Shown here in pieces: positions 16,510 to 25,793 of a stretch of DNA of 64,000 nucleotides (position 1 is its first letter; the number at the start of each line of letters is the position of its first letter). Source of the DNA: an uncultured Bacteroidales bacterium. GTDB taxonomy: Bacteria > Bacteroidota > Bacteroidia > Bacteroidales > Paludibacteraceae. The notes under the pieces were generated by a model, which saw only the letters and a program-made list of their open reading frames with translations, searched no databases and was not told the origin of the DNA. The position numbers and the translations under genes are program-made. The stretch covers positions 1-64,000 of the forward strand of contig ONMV01000002.1 in assembly GCA_900319005.1 (NCBI GenBank), in the 5' to 3' direction.

Positions 16510-17463
16510 ATGATTAATAGAACAATGGTTCGAACGCGCGTTATACAGACGCTGTTCGCTTACTACAAAGCCCCGGGCAAGACCCTTATTACGGCGCGCA
16601 AAGAGTTGCGTAAAAGTTTTGCAGACACTTATGATTTATACTTCGTGCTCCTTGATTTTGTCAATGAGTTGACAGCTTATGCACAGCAACAACTGGAGGA
16701 GCAATCTGCACGCTCTCGCGCTACGCACACGTTATGGAAACCCAACCGTCGGTTTGTGGAGAACCGTCTGGCACAGCAACTATTTGATAATCGCGCTCTG
16801 CGCGCGCATGTGTTAGAGCAGCATCTATCCTGGGACTGCGGCATGTCTGCCGTATCCGAGATTTACCGTCAGATGACAGAGAGCGATTTCTACCGCACCT
16901 ACATGGAGGCGGAGAGTTGTACATACGACGATGACAAACGCCTTTGGCGGCAGATATACCAATACCTGCTTGCAGACAGCGACGTACTACACGATGCGCT
17001 GGACGAAATGGAAGTGGTATTGGATAAATCAAACTGGACGACCGATGCGGATGTTGTTATCAGTTATATTATCAAAACCATTAAGCGTTTCAAACAGGAT
17101 AGCACGCCGGAGACCCCTTTATTGGAGATGTTTGATAGCGAAGACGAACTTAACTTCGCAATGACGCTCTTGGAAAAAGCGTTAACTGGTCACGAAGAAT
17201 ATGAGCAGCAGATTAATTCGCACCTCAAAGGATGGGAGGCGGATCGCATCGCCTATATGGATCGCATCATTTTAGAGACAGCTTTGACGGAGATTTTGAC
17301 CTTTGAAGACATCGCGCTCACGGTCTCCTTGAACGAGTATATCGAGATAGCTAAAGAGTACTCGGGCGAGAAGAGCTACATGTTTATCAATGGAATTCTC
17401 ACGGAAATATTGAGAGACATGAAAAACAACGGAGATTTCTTCAAAGCGCTGACACTCAAGTAA
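16510..17463 (+). CDS. nusB: Transcription antitermination factor NusB, long form
   Basis: A 317-residue protein, about twice the length of proteobacterial NusB, as is usual in Bacteroidota. The C-terminal 130 residues carry the NusB fold (ALTGHEEYEQQI, DRIAYMDRIILETALTEIL, LNEYIEIAKEYSGEKSYMFINGIL). The N-terminal half (TRVIQTLFAYY) is a diverged extra copy. NusB with NusE supports antitermination on rRNA operons. ATG 16510 is chosen over TTG 16501. It heads a probable operon with yajC and ybbR. Confidence 0.9.
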   Translation: MINRTMVRTRVIQTLFAYYKAPGKTLITARKELRKSFADTYDLYFVLLDFVNELTAYAQQQLEEQSARSRATHTLWKPNRRFVENRLAQQLFDNRALRAHVLEQHLSWDCGMSAVSEIYRQMTESDFYRTYMEAESCTYDDDKRLWRQIYQYLLADSDVLHDALDEMEVVLDKSNWTTDADVVISYIIKTIKRFKQDSTPETPLLEMFDSEDELNFAMTLLEKALTGHEEYEQQINSHLKGWEADRIAYMDRIILETALTEILTFEDIALTVSLNEYIEIAKEYSGEKSYMFINGILTEILRDMKNNGDFFKALTLK

Positions 17464-17493
17464 TCACGTAAATAATTTATAATCAATACAATT

Positions 17494-17826
17494 ATGTTAA
17501 ATCTTATTTTTTTACAGGCAGCAACGACTGCAGATGGACAGCAGGGTAATCAATGGTCTTTTTGGATCATGATGATTCTCATTTTCGTAGTATTCTATTT
17601 CTTTATGATTCGCCCTCAAACGAAACGTCAAAAAGAGCTTCAGAAACAACGCGAAGCGATGAAGAAGGGCGATAAAGTTGTAACCGCAGGTGGTATCTAT
17701 GGTGAGATCAAAGAGGTGCAGGACAGCACTTTCATCATCACTATTGCAAAAGATGTCACCATCAAAGTGAGCAAAGAGAGTGTCTTCGCAGACGCTTCCG
17801 AAGTTGCTATGGAAGAGAAGAAATAA
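17494..17826 (+). CDS. yajC: Preprotein translocase subunit YajC
   Basis: A 110-residue membrane protein with one N-terminal transmembrane segment (FWIMMILIFVVFYFFMI) followed by RPQTKRQKELQ and the SH3-like KKGDKVVTAGGIYGEI. It is part of the SecDF-YajC complex that aids Sec-dependent export. It lies 30 bp after nusB. Confidence 0.94.
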   Translation: MLNLIFLQAATTADGQQGNQWSFWIMMILIFVVFYFFMIRPQTKRQKELQKQREAMKKGDKVVTAGGIYGEIKEVQDSTFIITIAKDVTIKVSKESVFADASEVAMEEKK

Positions 17827-17860
17827 CTCGTCCGTCGTTAAACCATTAAATTGCAGATTC

Positions 17861-18778
17861 TTGAAAAGGGATTTTCTTACATTCCTGTTGTTCGTAGCGT
17901 TAGCGGCAATGATCTGGTACGGACATGCGATGCATTCTGTCCGTAATACGATTGTTCCGGTACTCATCCAGTACACCGGTAAGCCCGGAACTATTGGCTT
18001 GGAGGGCGATGGACTGCCTTCCACTGTGATGGTTGAGATCCGGGATGCCGGTTCGCGCTTGAACACTTATCATAAGGATCCCCTTCATCTCACAATTGAT
18101 TTACGCCCATACATACACGGCGACAAAGGAACAATTCATATTCCTTCCGATGCATTGCGACGCAGTATAAGCGACTTGCTGCAAGGTACGAGCAGATTGA
18201 TCGAAGTCAAACCAGACGAGATTATATGTCCCTATTTCACCGAGCAGGAGAAAACGGTCCGGGTAGCTTTCTCCGGGGAGATGACTACCGCCAATGAGTA
18301 TCAGATTGTAGGAAAACCACTTATCAGTCCGCAGAAGATCAAGATCTACGGTCAGGATAAACAATTGGAGAATATTGATACCCTTTTCACCGTGCCCACC
18401 CATCTTCAGGAACTTAGCGACACCACGATTATGCGTATCGCATTGACAGTTCCTCAAGGTATTCGCACCGACACGGATAGCATCAGTTTACGTATCATCG
18501 CAGAGCGATATACTGAGAAGAAGATGCTACTACCGATACATGTGATCGGGGCACCGAATGGTTACACCATCCGATTATTCCCGAATCAAGTTGAGGTCAA
18601 TGTGCGTGTGGGTATCAGTCATTTCGCGGAGGTGCAGACTAAAGACATACGCGCCATATGCAAGTACATGCCTGAACGCAAGGACAAACTGGATGTAGAA
18701 ATCCAATACTCCAACCCGTATATAACCGCCGCATGGGCTTTTCCGGGGGTAGTAGAGTTTTTATTATTAGAACAATAA
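17861..18778 (+). CDS. YbbR-domain protein (CdaR-like)
   Basis: About 305 residues from a TTG start at 17861 (MKRDFLTFLLFVALAAMIWYG). The frame is also open upstream to ATG 17780, but that would overlap yajC by 47 bp and add non-family sequence. One N-terminal membrane segment is followed by at least two YbbR repeats of beta structure (VPVLIQYTGKPGT, FSGEMTTANEYQIVGKPLISPQKIKIYG). In other phyla YbbR/CdaR controls the diadenylate cyclase; in Bacteroidota this link is plausible but no cyclase gene is in the window. Confidence 0.82.
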   Translation: MKRDFLTFLLFVALAAMIWYGHAMHSVRNTIVPVLIQYTGKPGTIGLEGDGLPSTVMVEIRDAGSRLNTYHKDPLHLTIDLRPYIHGDKGTIHIPSDALRRSISDLLQGTSRLIEVKPDEIICPYFTEQEKTVRVAFSGEMTTANEYQIVGKPLISPQKIKIYGQDKQLENIDTLFTVPTHLQELSDTTIMRIALTVPQGIRTDTDSISLRIIAERYTEKKMLLPIHVIGAPNGYTIRLFPNQVEVNVRVGISHFAEVQTKDIRAICKYMPERKDKLDVEIQYSNPYITAAWAFPGVVEFLLLEQ

Positions 18779-18781
18779 GCA

Positions 18782-19909
18782 ATGAAAAAAATTCAAATGG
18801 TGGATCTGCAGACGCAGTACACCAAGATTAAAGAAGAGATAGATGCCGGTATAGCGGAAGTGATCAACAGCGCTTCCTTTATTAAGGGTCCAAAAGTAGC
18901 TGAGTTTCAGGCACATCTGGAGCAATACACGGGTGCTAAACACGTGATCAATGTAGGTAACGGTACGGATGCACTGCAGATAGCCCTTATGGGACTTGGG
19001 CTCCAACCCGGTGATGAGGTGATCACTCCTACTTTCACTTTTATTGCGACTGCTGAAGTAGTGGCATTATTAGGTCTGACGCCTGTGGTAGTAGATGTTG
19101 ATTGGGAGACGATGAATATGGATATTGAGTCTGTTCGCCGCGCTATCACACCTCATACAAAAGCTATTGTACCGGTTCACTTGTTCGGTCAATGCGCGAA
19201 CATGGAAGCGATCATGGAGCTTGCTAACGAGCACCACCTCTACGTAATAGAGGATGCCTGCCAGGCGATAGGGGCACAGTACACTTTCTCTAACGGCGAG
19301 ACCAAACAGGCAGGTACGATCGGACATATCGGCTGCACCTCTTTCTTCCCCTCCAAGAACCTCGGTTGTTACGGTGATGGCGGAGCTATCTTCACCAACG
19401 ATGATGAGTTGGCGGATAAGATGCAAGCAATTGCCAACCACGGATGTCATATCCGTTATCATCACGACGAGGTAGGTGTCAACAGTCGTCTGGACTCGAT
19501 TCAGGCAGCTGTATTGGACGCCAAGTTGCCGCATTTGAATGAGTATATAGCAGCACGTCAAAAAGCTGCAGCGTATTACGACAAAGCGTTCGCGGACAAT
19601 GAGAAACTGCTCATACCGGGACGTGAGCCCCACTCAACGCATGTCTTCCATCAATATACGCTACGCGTGGTAGGAGCCGACCGCGATGCGCTGCGTGAGG
19701 GTTTGGCAGCGCGTGGCATCCCTGCAATGATATACTACCCCGTTCCCTTGCACCAACAGAAAGCTTACCTCGATCCTCGCTATAAAGACGGAGATTTCCC
19801 TGCAGCTGAGCGTTTAGCTGCATGCGTCCTCTCACTACCGATGCACACGGAGTTGGACGAAGAACAACTGCAATTCATCACCTCCAGCGTGCTGGATTTG
19901 ATTCGTTAA
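18782..19909 (+). CDS. DegT/DnrJ/EryC1-type sugar aminotransferase
   Basis: A 375-residue PLP enzyme of the DegT family, full length. The PLP lysine is in FFPSKNLGCYGDGGAIF near residue 195, with the earlier GTDALQIAL and EDACQAIGA motifs. Members transaminate nucleotide-linked keto-sugars for polysaccharide synthesis. It starts 3 bp after ybbR and is followed by rpoN, so it does not lie in a capsule cluster here. The exact sugar is unknown. Confidence 0.9.
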   Translation: MKKIQMVDLQTQYTKIKEEIDAGIAEVINSASFIKGPKVAEFQAHLEQYTGAKHVINVGNGTDALQIALMGLGLQPGDEVITPTFTFIATAEVVALLGLTPVVVDVDWETMNMDIESVRRAITPHTKAIVPVHLFGQCANMEAIMELANEHHLYVIEDACQAIGAQYTFSNGETKQAGTIGHIGCTSFFPSKNLGCYGDGGAIFTNDDELADKMQAIANHGCHIRYHHDEVGVNSRLDSIQAAVLDAKLPHLNEYIAARQKAAAYYDKAFADNEKLLIPGREPHSTHVFHQYTLRVVGADRDALREGLAARGIPAMIYYPVPLHQQKAYLDPRYKDGDFPAAERLAACVLSLPMHTELDEEQLQFITSSVLDLIR

Positions 19910-19935
19910 ACTGTTAAATCGTAAAGCCGTTAGTT

Positions 19936-21441
19936 ATGCAAAAGGTCGGACTTCAACAAACCATAACGCAGACAACCAAGTTGTCTCCCTCTCAGATTCA
20001 AGTCATTCGCATGCTCGAGATTCCTTCTATCGAGTTGAATCAGCGTATTAATGAGGAGTTGCAGGAGAACCCAGCTTTGGAGGAAGGACGGGATGAAAAC
20101 CTATCGGACGAACGGCTGAACGGGTTGGAGGATGAGTTTGATGATAACTACATGCCCGATGACGGCTATGAAGAAGGCAGGCAACGTGATCCTCTGCAAA
20201 ACGAGGATTTCAACTATGAGCAATACGTCTCTGATGATGAGACGCCGGGATACATGCTCCATCAGCCTTCCAACCCTGTTGATGAGGACCGACGCGAAGT
20301 ACCAATTATCGGAGGAAGCAGCCTCATTGAGGAACTCAAAGCGCAAGTATACCTCACTGACATGACCAAACCCCAACGGCACATCGCTAAATGGGTGCTG
20401 GGCAATATAGACGATGATGGTTATCTGAGACGTACGACCGAACAGTTGGTCGACGATCTAATGTTCCAAGAGCAGTTGAGTGTTACTGACGAAGAGATGG
20501 AGTCGATTGTCAAACAAATCAAAGAGTTCGACCCTCCCGGTATCGCAAGTGCGAACTTACAAGAGTGCCTGCTCAAACAACTGGAAATCAAAAAGCCACA
20601 AACGGAGTCGGTGCAGATGGCACATACAATTCTCCAGGACTATTTCGAAGCGTTCTCCAAACATTGGTACGACAAGATCAAACAACGCATGGAATGTACC
20701 GACGAGCAGTTCCAGAGTGCCGTTCAGGAGATTATTCACCTGAACCAAAAGCCTGCGAACGCATTCACCGCAAACATGTACGAAACTCAACGGGAGACCA
20801 TCATTCCGGACTTCACCATAGAGGAGCGGGACGACGAGTTATTCGTTGTCCTCAACACGGGAGATATTCCCGAGTTGCATGTGAGTCGCGAGTACAACGA
20901 TATGCTCAGCGAATATAGCGCTATGCCGCAGAATGCCGAGACGCGCAAAGCGACTCAGTTCATCAAGCAGAAAATAGACTCTGCACGATGGTTCATTGAT
21001 GCTATCCAACAGCGCAACGAGACCCTCATGCGCACAATGAAGGAGATTCTCAAAGCCCAATACGATTTCTTCTTGGACGGCGAGGAAAGCAGCCTCAAAC
21101 CGATGGTGCTGCAAGACATAGCAGACCGCACAGGATACGACGTTTCCACTATCTCGCGCGTAAGTAACAGTAAGTACGTACAGACACGTTTTGGCACCTT
21201 CCCCCTCAAGTATTTCTTCTCGGAAGGTATGACAAATGCCGAAGGAGACGAGGTCTCCACGCGTGAGATTAAGAAAATCATGCTGGAGCTGATTGCGGCG
21301 GAAGATAAACACCACCCCCTCACGGACGACCAGTTGTCGGCGCTTATGGGCGAACATGGTTATCCTATCGCCCGTCGCACGATAGCCAAGTACCGTGACC
21401 TTCTGGATATTCCGGTGGCCCGTATGCGCAAGACTGTATGA
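19936..21441 (+). CDS. rpoN: RNA polymerase sigma-54 factor RpoN
   Basis: A 501-residue sigma-54. Region I is Gln-rich (GLQQTITQTTKLSPSQIQVI), an acidic region II follows, and the core-binding and DNA-binding domains include ADRTGYDVSTISRVSNSKYVQ. The RpoN box is the ARRTIAKYRDLL-type motif near residue 480. It recognises -24/-12 promoters and needs an AAA+ activator, none of which is in this window. Its last codons overlap the next gene by 4 bp. Confidence 0.96.
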   Translation: MQKVGLQQTITQTTKLSPSQIQVIRMLEIPSIELNQRINEELQENPALEEGRDENLSDERLNGLEDEFDDNYMPDDGYEEGRQRDPLQNEDFNYEQYVSDDETPGYMLHQPSNPVDEDRREVPIIGGSSLIEELKAQVYLTDMTKPQRHIAKWVLGNIDDDGYLRRTTEQLVDDLMFQEQLSVTDEEMESIVKQIKEFDPPGIASANLQECLLKQLEIKKPQTESVQMAHTILQDYFEAFSKHWYDKIKQRMECTDEQFQSAVQEIIHLNQKPANAFTANMYETQRETIIPDFTIEERDDELFVVLNTGDIPELHVSREYNDMLSEYSAMPQNAETRKATQFIKQKIDSARWFIDAIQQRNETLMRTMKEILKAQYDFFLDGEESSLKPMVLQDIADRTGYDVSTISRVSNSKYVQTRFGTFPLKYFFSEGMTNAEGDEVSTREIKKIMLELIAAEDKHHPLTDDQLSALMGEHGYPIARRTIAKYRDLLDIPVARMRKTV

Positions 21442-22076
21442 ACCGATTAGCAGACATATTATCCCGCATGATGAGCGTGTTGTTATACCCGCTTTTCATC
21501 CCTACATACGGGATGATACTCTTCTGCTGTGCGTACGCTATTCATGTGAGACCTCTGCCGTTTATCTGGTCTCTCGTAGCGATTATAGGTACGTTTATTC
21601 TGACATGTTTCCTGCCAATGAGTGCTATATGGCTGATGATCCGCCGCGGACAAGTAACTGATATACAGATAGTCAACGCCAGGGAACGTACGATGCCATA
21701 TATCTACACTCTTTCGGGTTTTGCTTTTTGGGCGTATTTCCTGATACAAGTGCTCAAAGCACCTATTTTTCTGGGCTTCATTGCGGTGGGAGCAACAGTA
21801 GCAATAGGACTCATCGCCCTCATCAACCGAGTATGGAAGATCAGCGCGCACCTCACGGGCATGGGAGGACTGTTCGGAGGACTGATGAGTTATTGTCTTG
21901 CTATCTGCGCTACTCCTACGTGGGGCACTATCATCGGATGGTTGCTACTCTCTTTATTACTAATGTACGCGCGCATACGTCTTGACGCGCACACATCTGC
22001 GCAAGTATGCGCAGGTTGGCTTTTGGGCATTACCTGCACGTTCATTCCATATTGTTTTGCCGTTTATGCGTTGTAA
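21438..22076 (+). CDS. PAP2-like integral membrane protein
   Basis: A 212-residue protein with about six hydrophobic segments. The C-terminal pattern KISAHLTGMGGLFGG and ARIRLDAHTSAQVCAGWLLG resembles the membrane PAP2-phosphatase-like proteins of Bacteroidota. The canonical catalytic triad motifs are incomplete, so catalytic activity is not certain. It overlaps rpoN by 4 bp and the DUF4105 gene by 11 bp, indicating a tight operon. Confidence 0.78.
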   Translation: MNRLADILSRMMSVLLYPLFIPTYGMILFCCAYAIHVRPLPFIWSLVAIIGTFILTCFLPMSAIWLMIRRGQVTDIQIVNARERTMPYIYTLSGFAFWAYFLIQVLKAPIFLGFIAVGATVAIGLIALINRVWKISAHLTGMGGLFGGLMSYCLAICATPTWGTIIGWLLLSLLLMYARIRLDAHTSAQVCAGWLLGITCTFIPYCFAVYAL

Positions 22077-23058
22077 GATTCGGACATATATACTCTGCTT
22101 GCTGATGATAATCAGCTTTCCGCTTATGGCCCAGTCTCTGAGCGATTCTGCACGTATATCTCTCCTGACCTGTACGCCCGGACAAGAACTCTACGCGCGT
22201 TATGGTCACACTGCCATCCGCGTATGCGATCAAGAAAACAATATTGATATCGTCTTCAACTACGGAATTTTTGATTTTGAGACCGACCATTTCTATTGGA
22301 AATTCGTCAAAGGGGAGACGTGGTACGAATTAGGTGCTTCCTCATACCGGTGGTTTATGCACGAATATATACTAACGAATCGTCCTGTCTATGAGCAAAC
22401 CCTCCGTCTGACGGCATCGCAACGCGAAGCATTATGGAAGGCCTTGCTGCTCAACTATCAACCCGAGCACCGCAAATACCTCTATAATTTTGTTTTTGAC
22501 AACTGTGCTACTCGTCCTTTTGCGCTGATTAGCAAAGTTATTGGAGACACTCTCCTTTCCGATTACAAAGGTTATACAGGTACTACTTATCGGACTTTCA
22601 TCCGTCATTATACGGGTGCGCTTTCTTGGGAGAATGCCGGTATTAATCTGCTCTTTGGTCCGAAAGCCGACCGTCCGATGAGTTCGGAACAGCGCCTTTT
22701 CCTGCCCGAAGAGTTAATGCTTTATCTGGCACAGACACATCGCTTGGACGGTACACCGTTGATGAGCGAGAACCATATAGGACTTTTCAGAATTGAAGCT
22801 ACACCTTGGTATGCTTCTTGGCCCTTCGGCCTGGTGATTTACACTTTGATTGTAGCAGCAGTCAGTCTCTTTGACCGCCGTCGTGGAAAATGGTCTTGGG
22901 GGCTCGAAGTAGCAGCAGGTATTCCCTACGCATTGCTGCTGATGATCGTGGCATTTCTTACATTTTTTTCGTTACATCCGCTCGTAGGGTTCGGATGGCG
23001 ATTATTGATCCTTCCTGCAGTTCATTTATGCGCAAGACTTATATATATTGTACGTTAA
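22066..23058 (+). CDS. DUF4105 (Lnb N-terminal-like) exported membrane protein
   Basis: About 330 residues from ATG 22066, with a signal peptide (LCLLMIISFPLMAQ). The DUF4105 core includes TCTPGQELYARYGHTAIRV, NYGIFDFETDHFYWKFVKGETWYELG and NFVFDNCATRP; the conserved His and Cys suggest a papain-like hydrolase fold. The C-terminus has three membrane helices. Upstream in-frame ATG 21982 would overlap the previous gene by 95 bp and is not favoured. The substrate is unknown. Confidence 0.85.
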   Translation: MRCKIRTYILCLLMIISFPLMAQSLSDSARISLLTCTPGQELYARYGHTAIRVCDQENNIDIVFNYGIFDFETDHFYWKFVKGETWYELGASSYRWFMHEYILTNRPVYEQTLRLTASQREALWKALLLNYQPEHRKYLYNFVFDNCATRPFALISKVIGDTLLSDYKGYTGTTYRTFIRHYTGALSWENAGINLLFGPKADRPMSSEQRLFLPEELMLYLAQTHRLDGTPLMSENHIGLFRIEATPWYASWPFGLVIYTLIVAAVSLFDRRRGKWSWGLEVAAGIPYALLLMIVAFLTFFSLHPLVGFGWRLLILPAVHLCARLIYIVR

Positions 23059-24494
23059 TAGGCATGCTCATGTGCCTTTCACTGAGCGCTGCTCCCCGTT
23101 TGACAGTGGTAGCGGTAGTGGATGGAATGACCACGGAGAACCTCACTATGCTCCGTCCTTTCTGGCAGCAAGGCGGTTTGAGGACACTGAGCGAAGAGGC
23201 TTTTCAGACCTCGATAGCTTATCCCCATCTGGTGTACGGCGGAAATGAGACGACCGCTACGCTCATGACAGGCGTCACGCCCGACCGTCATGGTTATACC
23301 ATGGATATCTATTTTCAACGTCAGGACCGCAAACAGCATGCCATGTTGGAGGACGAGACCGCCCATGGTATCGGTACCTCGCTCCGCCTCTCGCCCCGTC
23401 ACCTGCTTTCACAGACGATTTCTGACCGTATGCGGTTACGCTATCCGGACGCGAAGATCTACGCTGTAGGTATCCTACCTGAGACGACAATTCTCTTGGC
23501 GGGACATACTGCCAATGCATGTTGTTGGTTAGATGCGAGCTCGCAACAATGGTGTACTACTGCTTCTTATGCCGAAGGACTTCCTTCTGCTGCCTACGAG
23601 CAGAACCAAAACGGACGAATAGCGGCATTGATGGCGCATGAATGGCACCCAAGACTGGACATTCTTACCTATTCGCACCCCACAACGCAGGAACAAAAAA
23701 AAGGATTCTCCTATGCTGTAAAAGACGTATTATACCGCTCTCCGGAAGCTAATACGCTGGTTATCGAGTTGGCATTGGAACTTCAAAAACAACAGAAAAT
23801 GGGCATCGATGCTACGCCGGACCTATTGATGATTCAACTGCATACGCTCAGCCCAAAAGCCGAATCGGATCAAATAAACTCTGCGGAGCACGAAGATATA
23901 TACCTTCGTCTAAACCAGGACTTGGGTTTTCTCATGGACCAACTAGACCGCCGTATAGGACGGTCTAACTACCAACTGCTGGTAGTAGGACGTCCTATCA
24001 TGGGAGCCTCGATACAAGCAATGAGAGAGTTACAAATACCTGTGCAACAATTTAATACCGATCGTGCAGCAGCGCTTACCGGTACCTATCTCATGGCGCT
24101 TTATGGTCATGAACGATGGGTGGACGGCTCGTACGGACAGTCGATTTATCTCAACCGCACCCTCATTGAGCAAAAACGCCTGAACTTAGAGGCACTTCAA
24201 CGCCAAGTCTCTAATTTCCTCATGGAGTTTGAGGGCGTACAGATAGCGATGCCGGGACTGGATGCCATGAGGTATCCCCTGCTTGGTTCTACCCTCTGCA
24301 AACGTCATACGGGCGACGTAGTGCTTATGCTCCAACCCGGGTGGCAACTCATGCAGGACGAAGAACAAGCAGTGGATCGGGTGATCGATGACAACCCCAC
24401 CTCGCCCCTCTTCCTTTGGAGCGGTTCGCTTCGTCCTATGCCACAACATTCACTCTCCGCTATTGATGTTGTTGAGTTGATAATTGATAAATGA
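23028..24494 (+). CDS. Alkaline-phosphatase-superfamily hydrolase
   Basis: A 488-residue exported protein with signal peptide MRKTYIYCTLIGMLMCLSLSAA. It belongs to the nucleotide pyrophosphatase/phosphodiesterase group: VVAVVDGM at the first metal site, the nucleophile in GGNETTATLMTG near residue 65, and TPDRHGYTMD. Such enzymes cleave phosphomonoesters or diesters in the periplasm. The ATG at 23028 overlaps the DUF4105 gene by 31 bp. The later metal-binding motifs are less clear than in the type enzymes. Confidence 0.85.
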   Translation: MRKTYIYCTLIGMLMCLSLSAAPRLTVVAVVDGMTTENLTMLRPFWQQGGLRTLSEEAFQTSIAYPHLVYGGNETTATLMTGVTPDRHGYTMDIYFQRQDRKQHAMLEDETAHGIGTSLRLSPRHLLSQTISDRMRLRYPDAKIYAVGILPETTILLAGHTANACCWLDASSQQWCTTASYAEGLPSAAYEQNQNGRIAALMAHEWHPRLDILTYSHPTTQEQKKGFSYAVKDVLYRSPEANTLVIELALELQKQQKMGIDATPDLLMIQLHTLSPKAESDQINSAEHEDIYLRLNQDLGFLMDQLDRRIGRSNYQLLVVGRPIMGASIQAMRELQIPVQQFNTDRAAALTGTYLMALYGHERWVDGSYGQSIYLNRTLIEQKRLNLEALQRQVSNFLMEFEGVQIAMPGLDAMRYPLLGSTLCKRHTGDVVLMLQPGWQLMQDEEQAVDRVIDDNPTSPLFLWSGSLRPMPQHSLSAIDVVELIIDK

Positions 24495-24543
24495 CCAAAT
24501 AAATGGTAAATAGTAAATGGTAAATGATTAAATAGCAAATAAT
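24495..24543. repeat. AAATGGTAAATG word repeat
   Basis: An AT-rich run in which CCAAATAAATGGTAAATAGT and variants are repeated. The same words occur inside the LMW phosphatase gene at 8718-8772. Confidence 0.55.
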
Positions 24544-24960
24544 ATGATTTTTCACGAATTAAAAGTACATTATGAGCGCCAAACGGGCGAAGATAACCCG
24601 GGCAAAGTAAAAGAGATCTACCTTGTGGACGGAGCAGTCAGTTTTGCAGACGCTGAGAACTGCCTGATGGAGGAGATCAAACCCTTTATCTTCGGTGATT
24701 GTGAGGTACAGAGTTGTAAACGAAGCCAGTTCTTTGAGGTCTTCCCTAATGAAGGCGGCGCATATTGGTACAAAGCGCGCGTCGAACTGATTACCATTGA
24801 TGGAGAGAAAGAGACGCGCAAGACACAATCTGTCCTTGTTCAGGCGAACACGCTCGACGATGCAGTCTTCGCCCTCAAACAAGCCATGGGCTCCTATGAT
24901 TGTGAGTTGATCTCCATCGCCAAAACAGGAATCATGGATATCTTGCATGCCGTACAATAA
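24544..24960 (+). CDS. DUF4494 protein
   Basis: A 138-residue cytoplasmic protein of the DUF4494 family, found across Bacteroidota. Recognisable parts are FHELKVHYERQ at the start, KVKEIYLVDGAVSFADAE near residue 22 and the C-terminal YDCELISIAKTGIMDIL. Function unknown. Its stop overlaps the start of the acyltransferase gene by 1 nt (TAATG), so the two are probably coupled. Confidence 0.88.
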   Translation: MIFHELKVHYERQTGEDNPGKVKEIYLVDGAVSFADAENCLMEEIKPFIFGDCEVQSCKRSQFFEVFPNEGGAYWYKARVELITIDGEKETRKTQSVLVQANTLDDAVFALKQAMGSYDCELISIAKTGIMDILHAVQ

Positions 24961-25793
24961 TGCCTATTCAATTTGACATACGAGCCATCCTAAAGAGCAA
25001 AGCGCCCAAGGCGCATGTGCCGGACTTCCTGATTCGGTACCTTGAGCGAATCACGCATATCAAGGAGATGAACGCTTTCCTGCGTCGTCATCCGGAGAAG
25101 CGCGATTATGAGTTCATACGCCTTACTATCAGTGAAGAGCTCAGATGTTCTGCTTCCATTGAGGGTACGGAGAATATCCCTACGGATGACCGACCGGTGA
25201 TTTTTGTCTCCAACCACCCGCTTGGAGGTCTCGATGGAATGATCATCGCGCAACTCATCCATGACCATCGTCCGCGACCGCTCAAGGTGATCGTTAATGA
25301 ACTGCTGATGTTCATGGAACCGATAGCGGACTTATGGGCACCCGTGAACAAAACCGGTCGTCTCACCCGTGAACAGGCAGTGGAGCAACAACGCATGTGG
25401 GAATCCGAGAGCGACGTGCTCTCTTTCCCTGCGGGAGCTTGCAGCCGACTCCAACGTATCAACCATGAATGGGTGATACAGGATCTCGAATGGCAGAAGA
25501 ACTTCATCCAGCGTGCCCGTGAGTACAAGAGAGACATCGTCCCCATCTATTTTGAGGGACAGAATAGTCGGTTTTTCTATGCGCTTGCACTGATCCGTAA
25601 ATGGTTGCATATCAAACTGAATATAGAGATGTTATACTTGGTGGACGAGATGTACGGCGCAAAGGGAAAGCATTTTAAGGTGCATGTTCTACCGCCTATT
25701 CCTTACACCACGTTTGACTCTTCCAGAACACCCAAACAATGGGCACAATACGTCAAAGAAAAAGTTTATGAAACCAATTATACCCCCTGTTGA
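24960..25793 (+). CDS. glsA: Glycine-lipid O-acyltransferase GlsA
   Basis: A 277-residue PlsC-type acyltransferase with the catalytic block FVSNHPLGGLDG near residue 80 and the FPAGACSR motif near 157. The neighbour, with 26 bp overlap, is a GNAT/hemolysin-like acyltransferase. This pair matches glsA and glsB of Bacteroides, which make N-acyloxyacyl glycine and the lipopeptide flavolipin. GlsB N-acylates glycine and GlsA adds the second acyl chain. The assignment rests on domain type and adjacency. Confidence 0.8.
   Translation: MPIQFDIRAILKSKAPKAHVPDFLIRYLERITHIKEMNAFLRRHPEKRDYEFIRLTISEELRCSASIEGTENIPTDDRPVIFVSNHPLGGLDGMIIAQLIHDHRPRPLKVIVNELLMFMEPIADLWAPVNKTGRLTREQAVEQQRMWESESDVLSFPAGACSRLQRINHEWVIQDLEWQKNFIQRAREYKRDIVPIYFEGQNSRFFYALALIRKWLHIKLNIEMLYLVDEMYGAKGKHFKVHVLPPIPYTTFDSSRTPKQWAQYVKEKVYETNYTPC

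Noticed and set aside
17780..17860. Upstream start of the YbbR-domain protein
   Set aside because: It overlaps yajC by 47 bp in another frame and adds sequence without similarity to the family; TTG 17861 directly precedes the membrane anchor.
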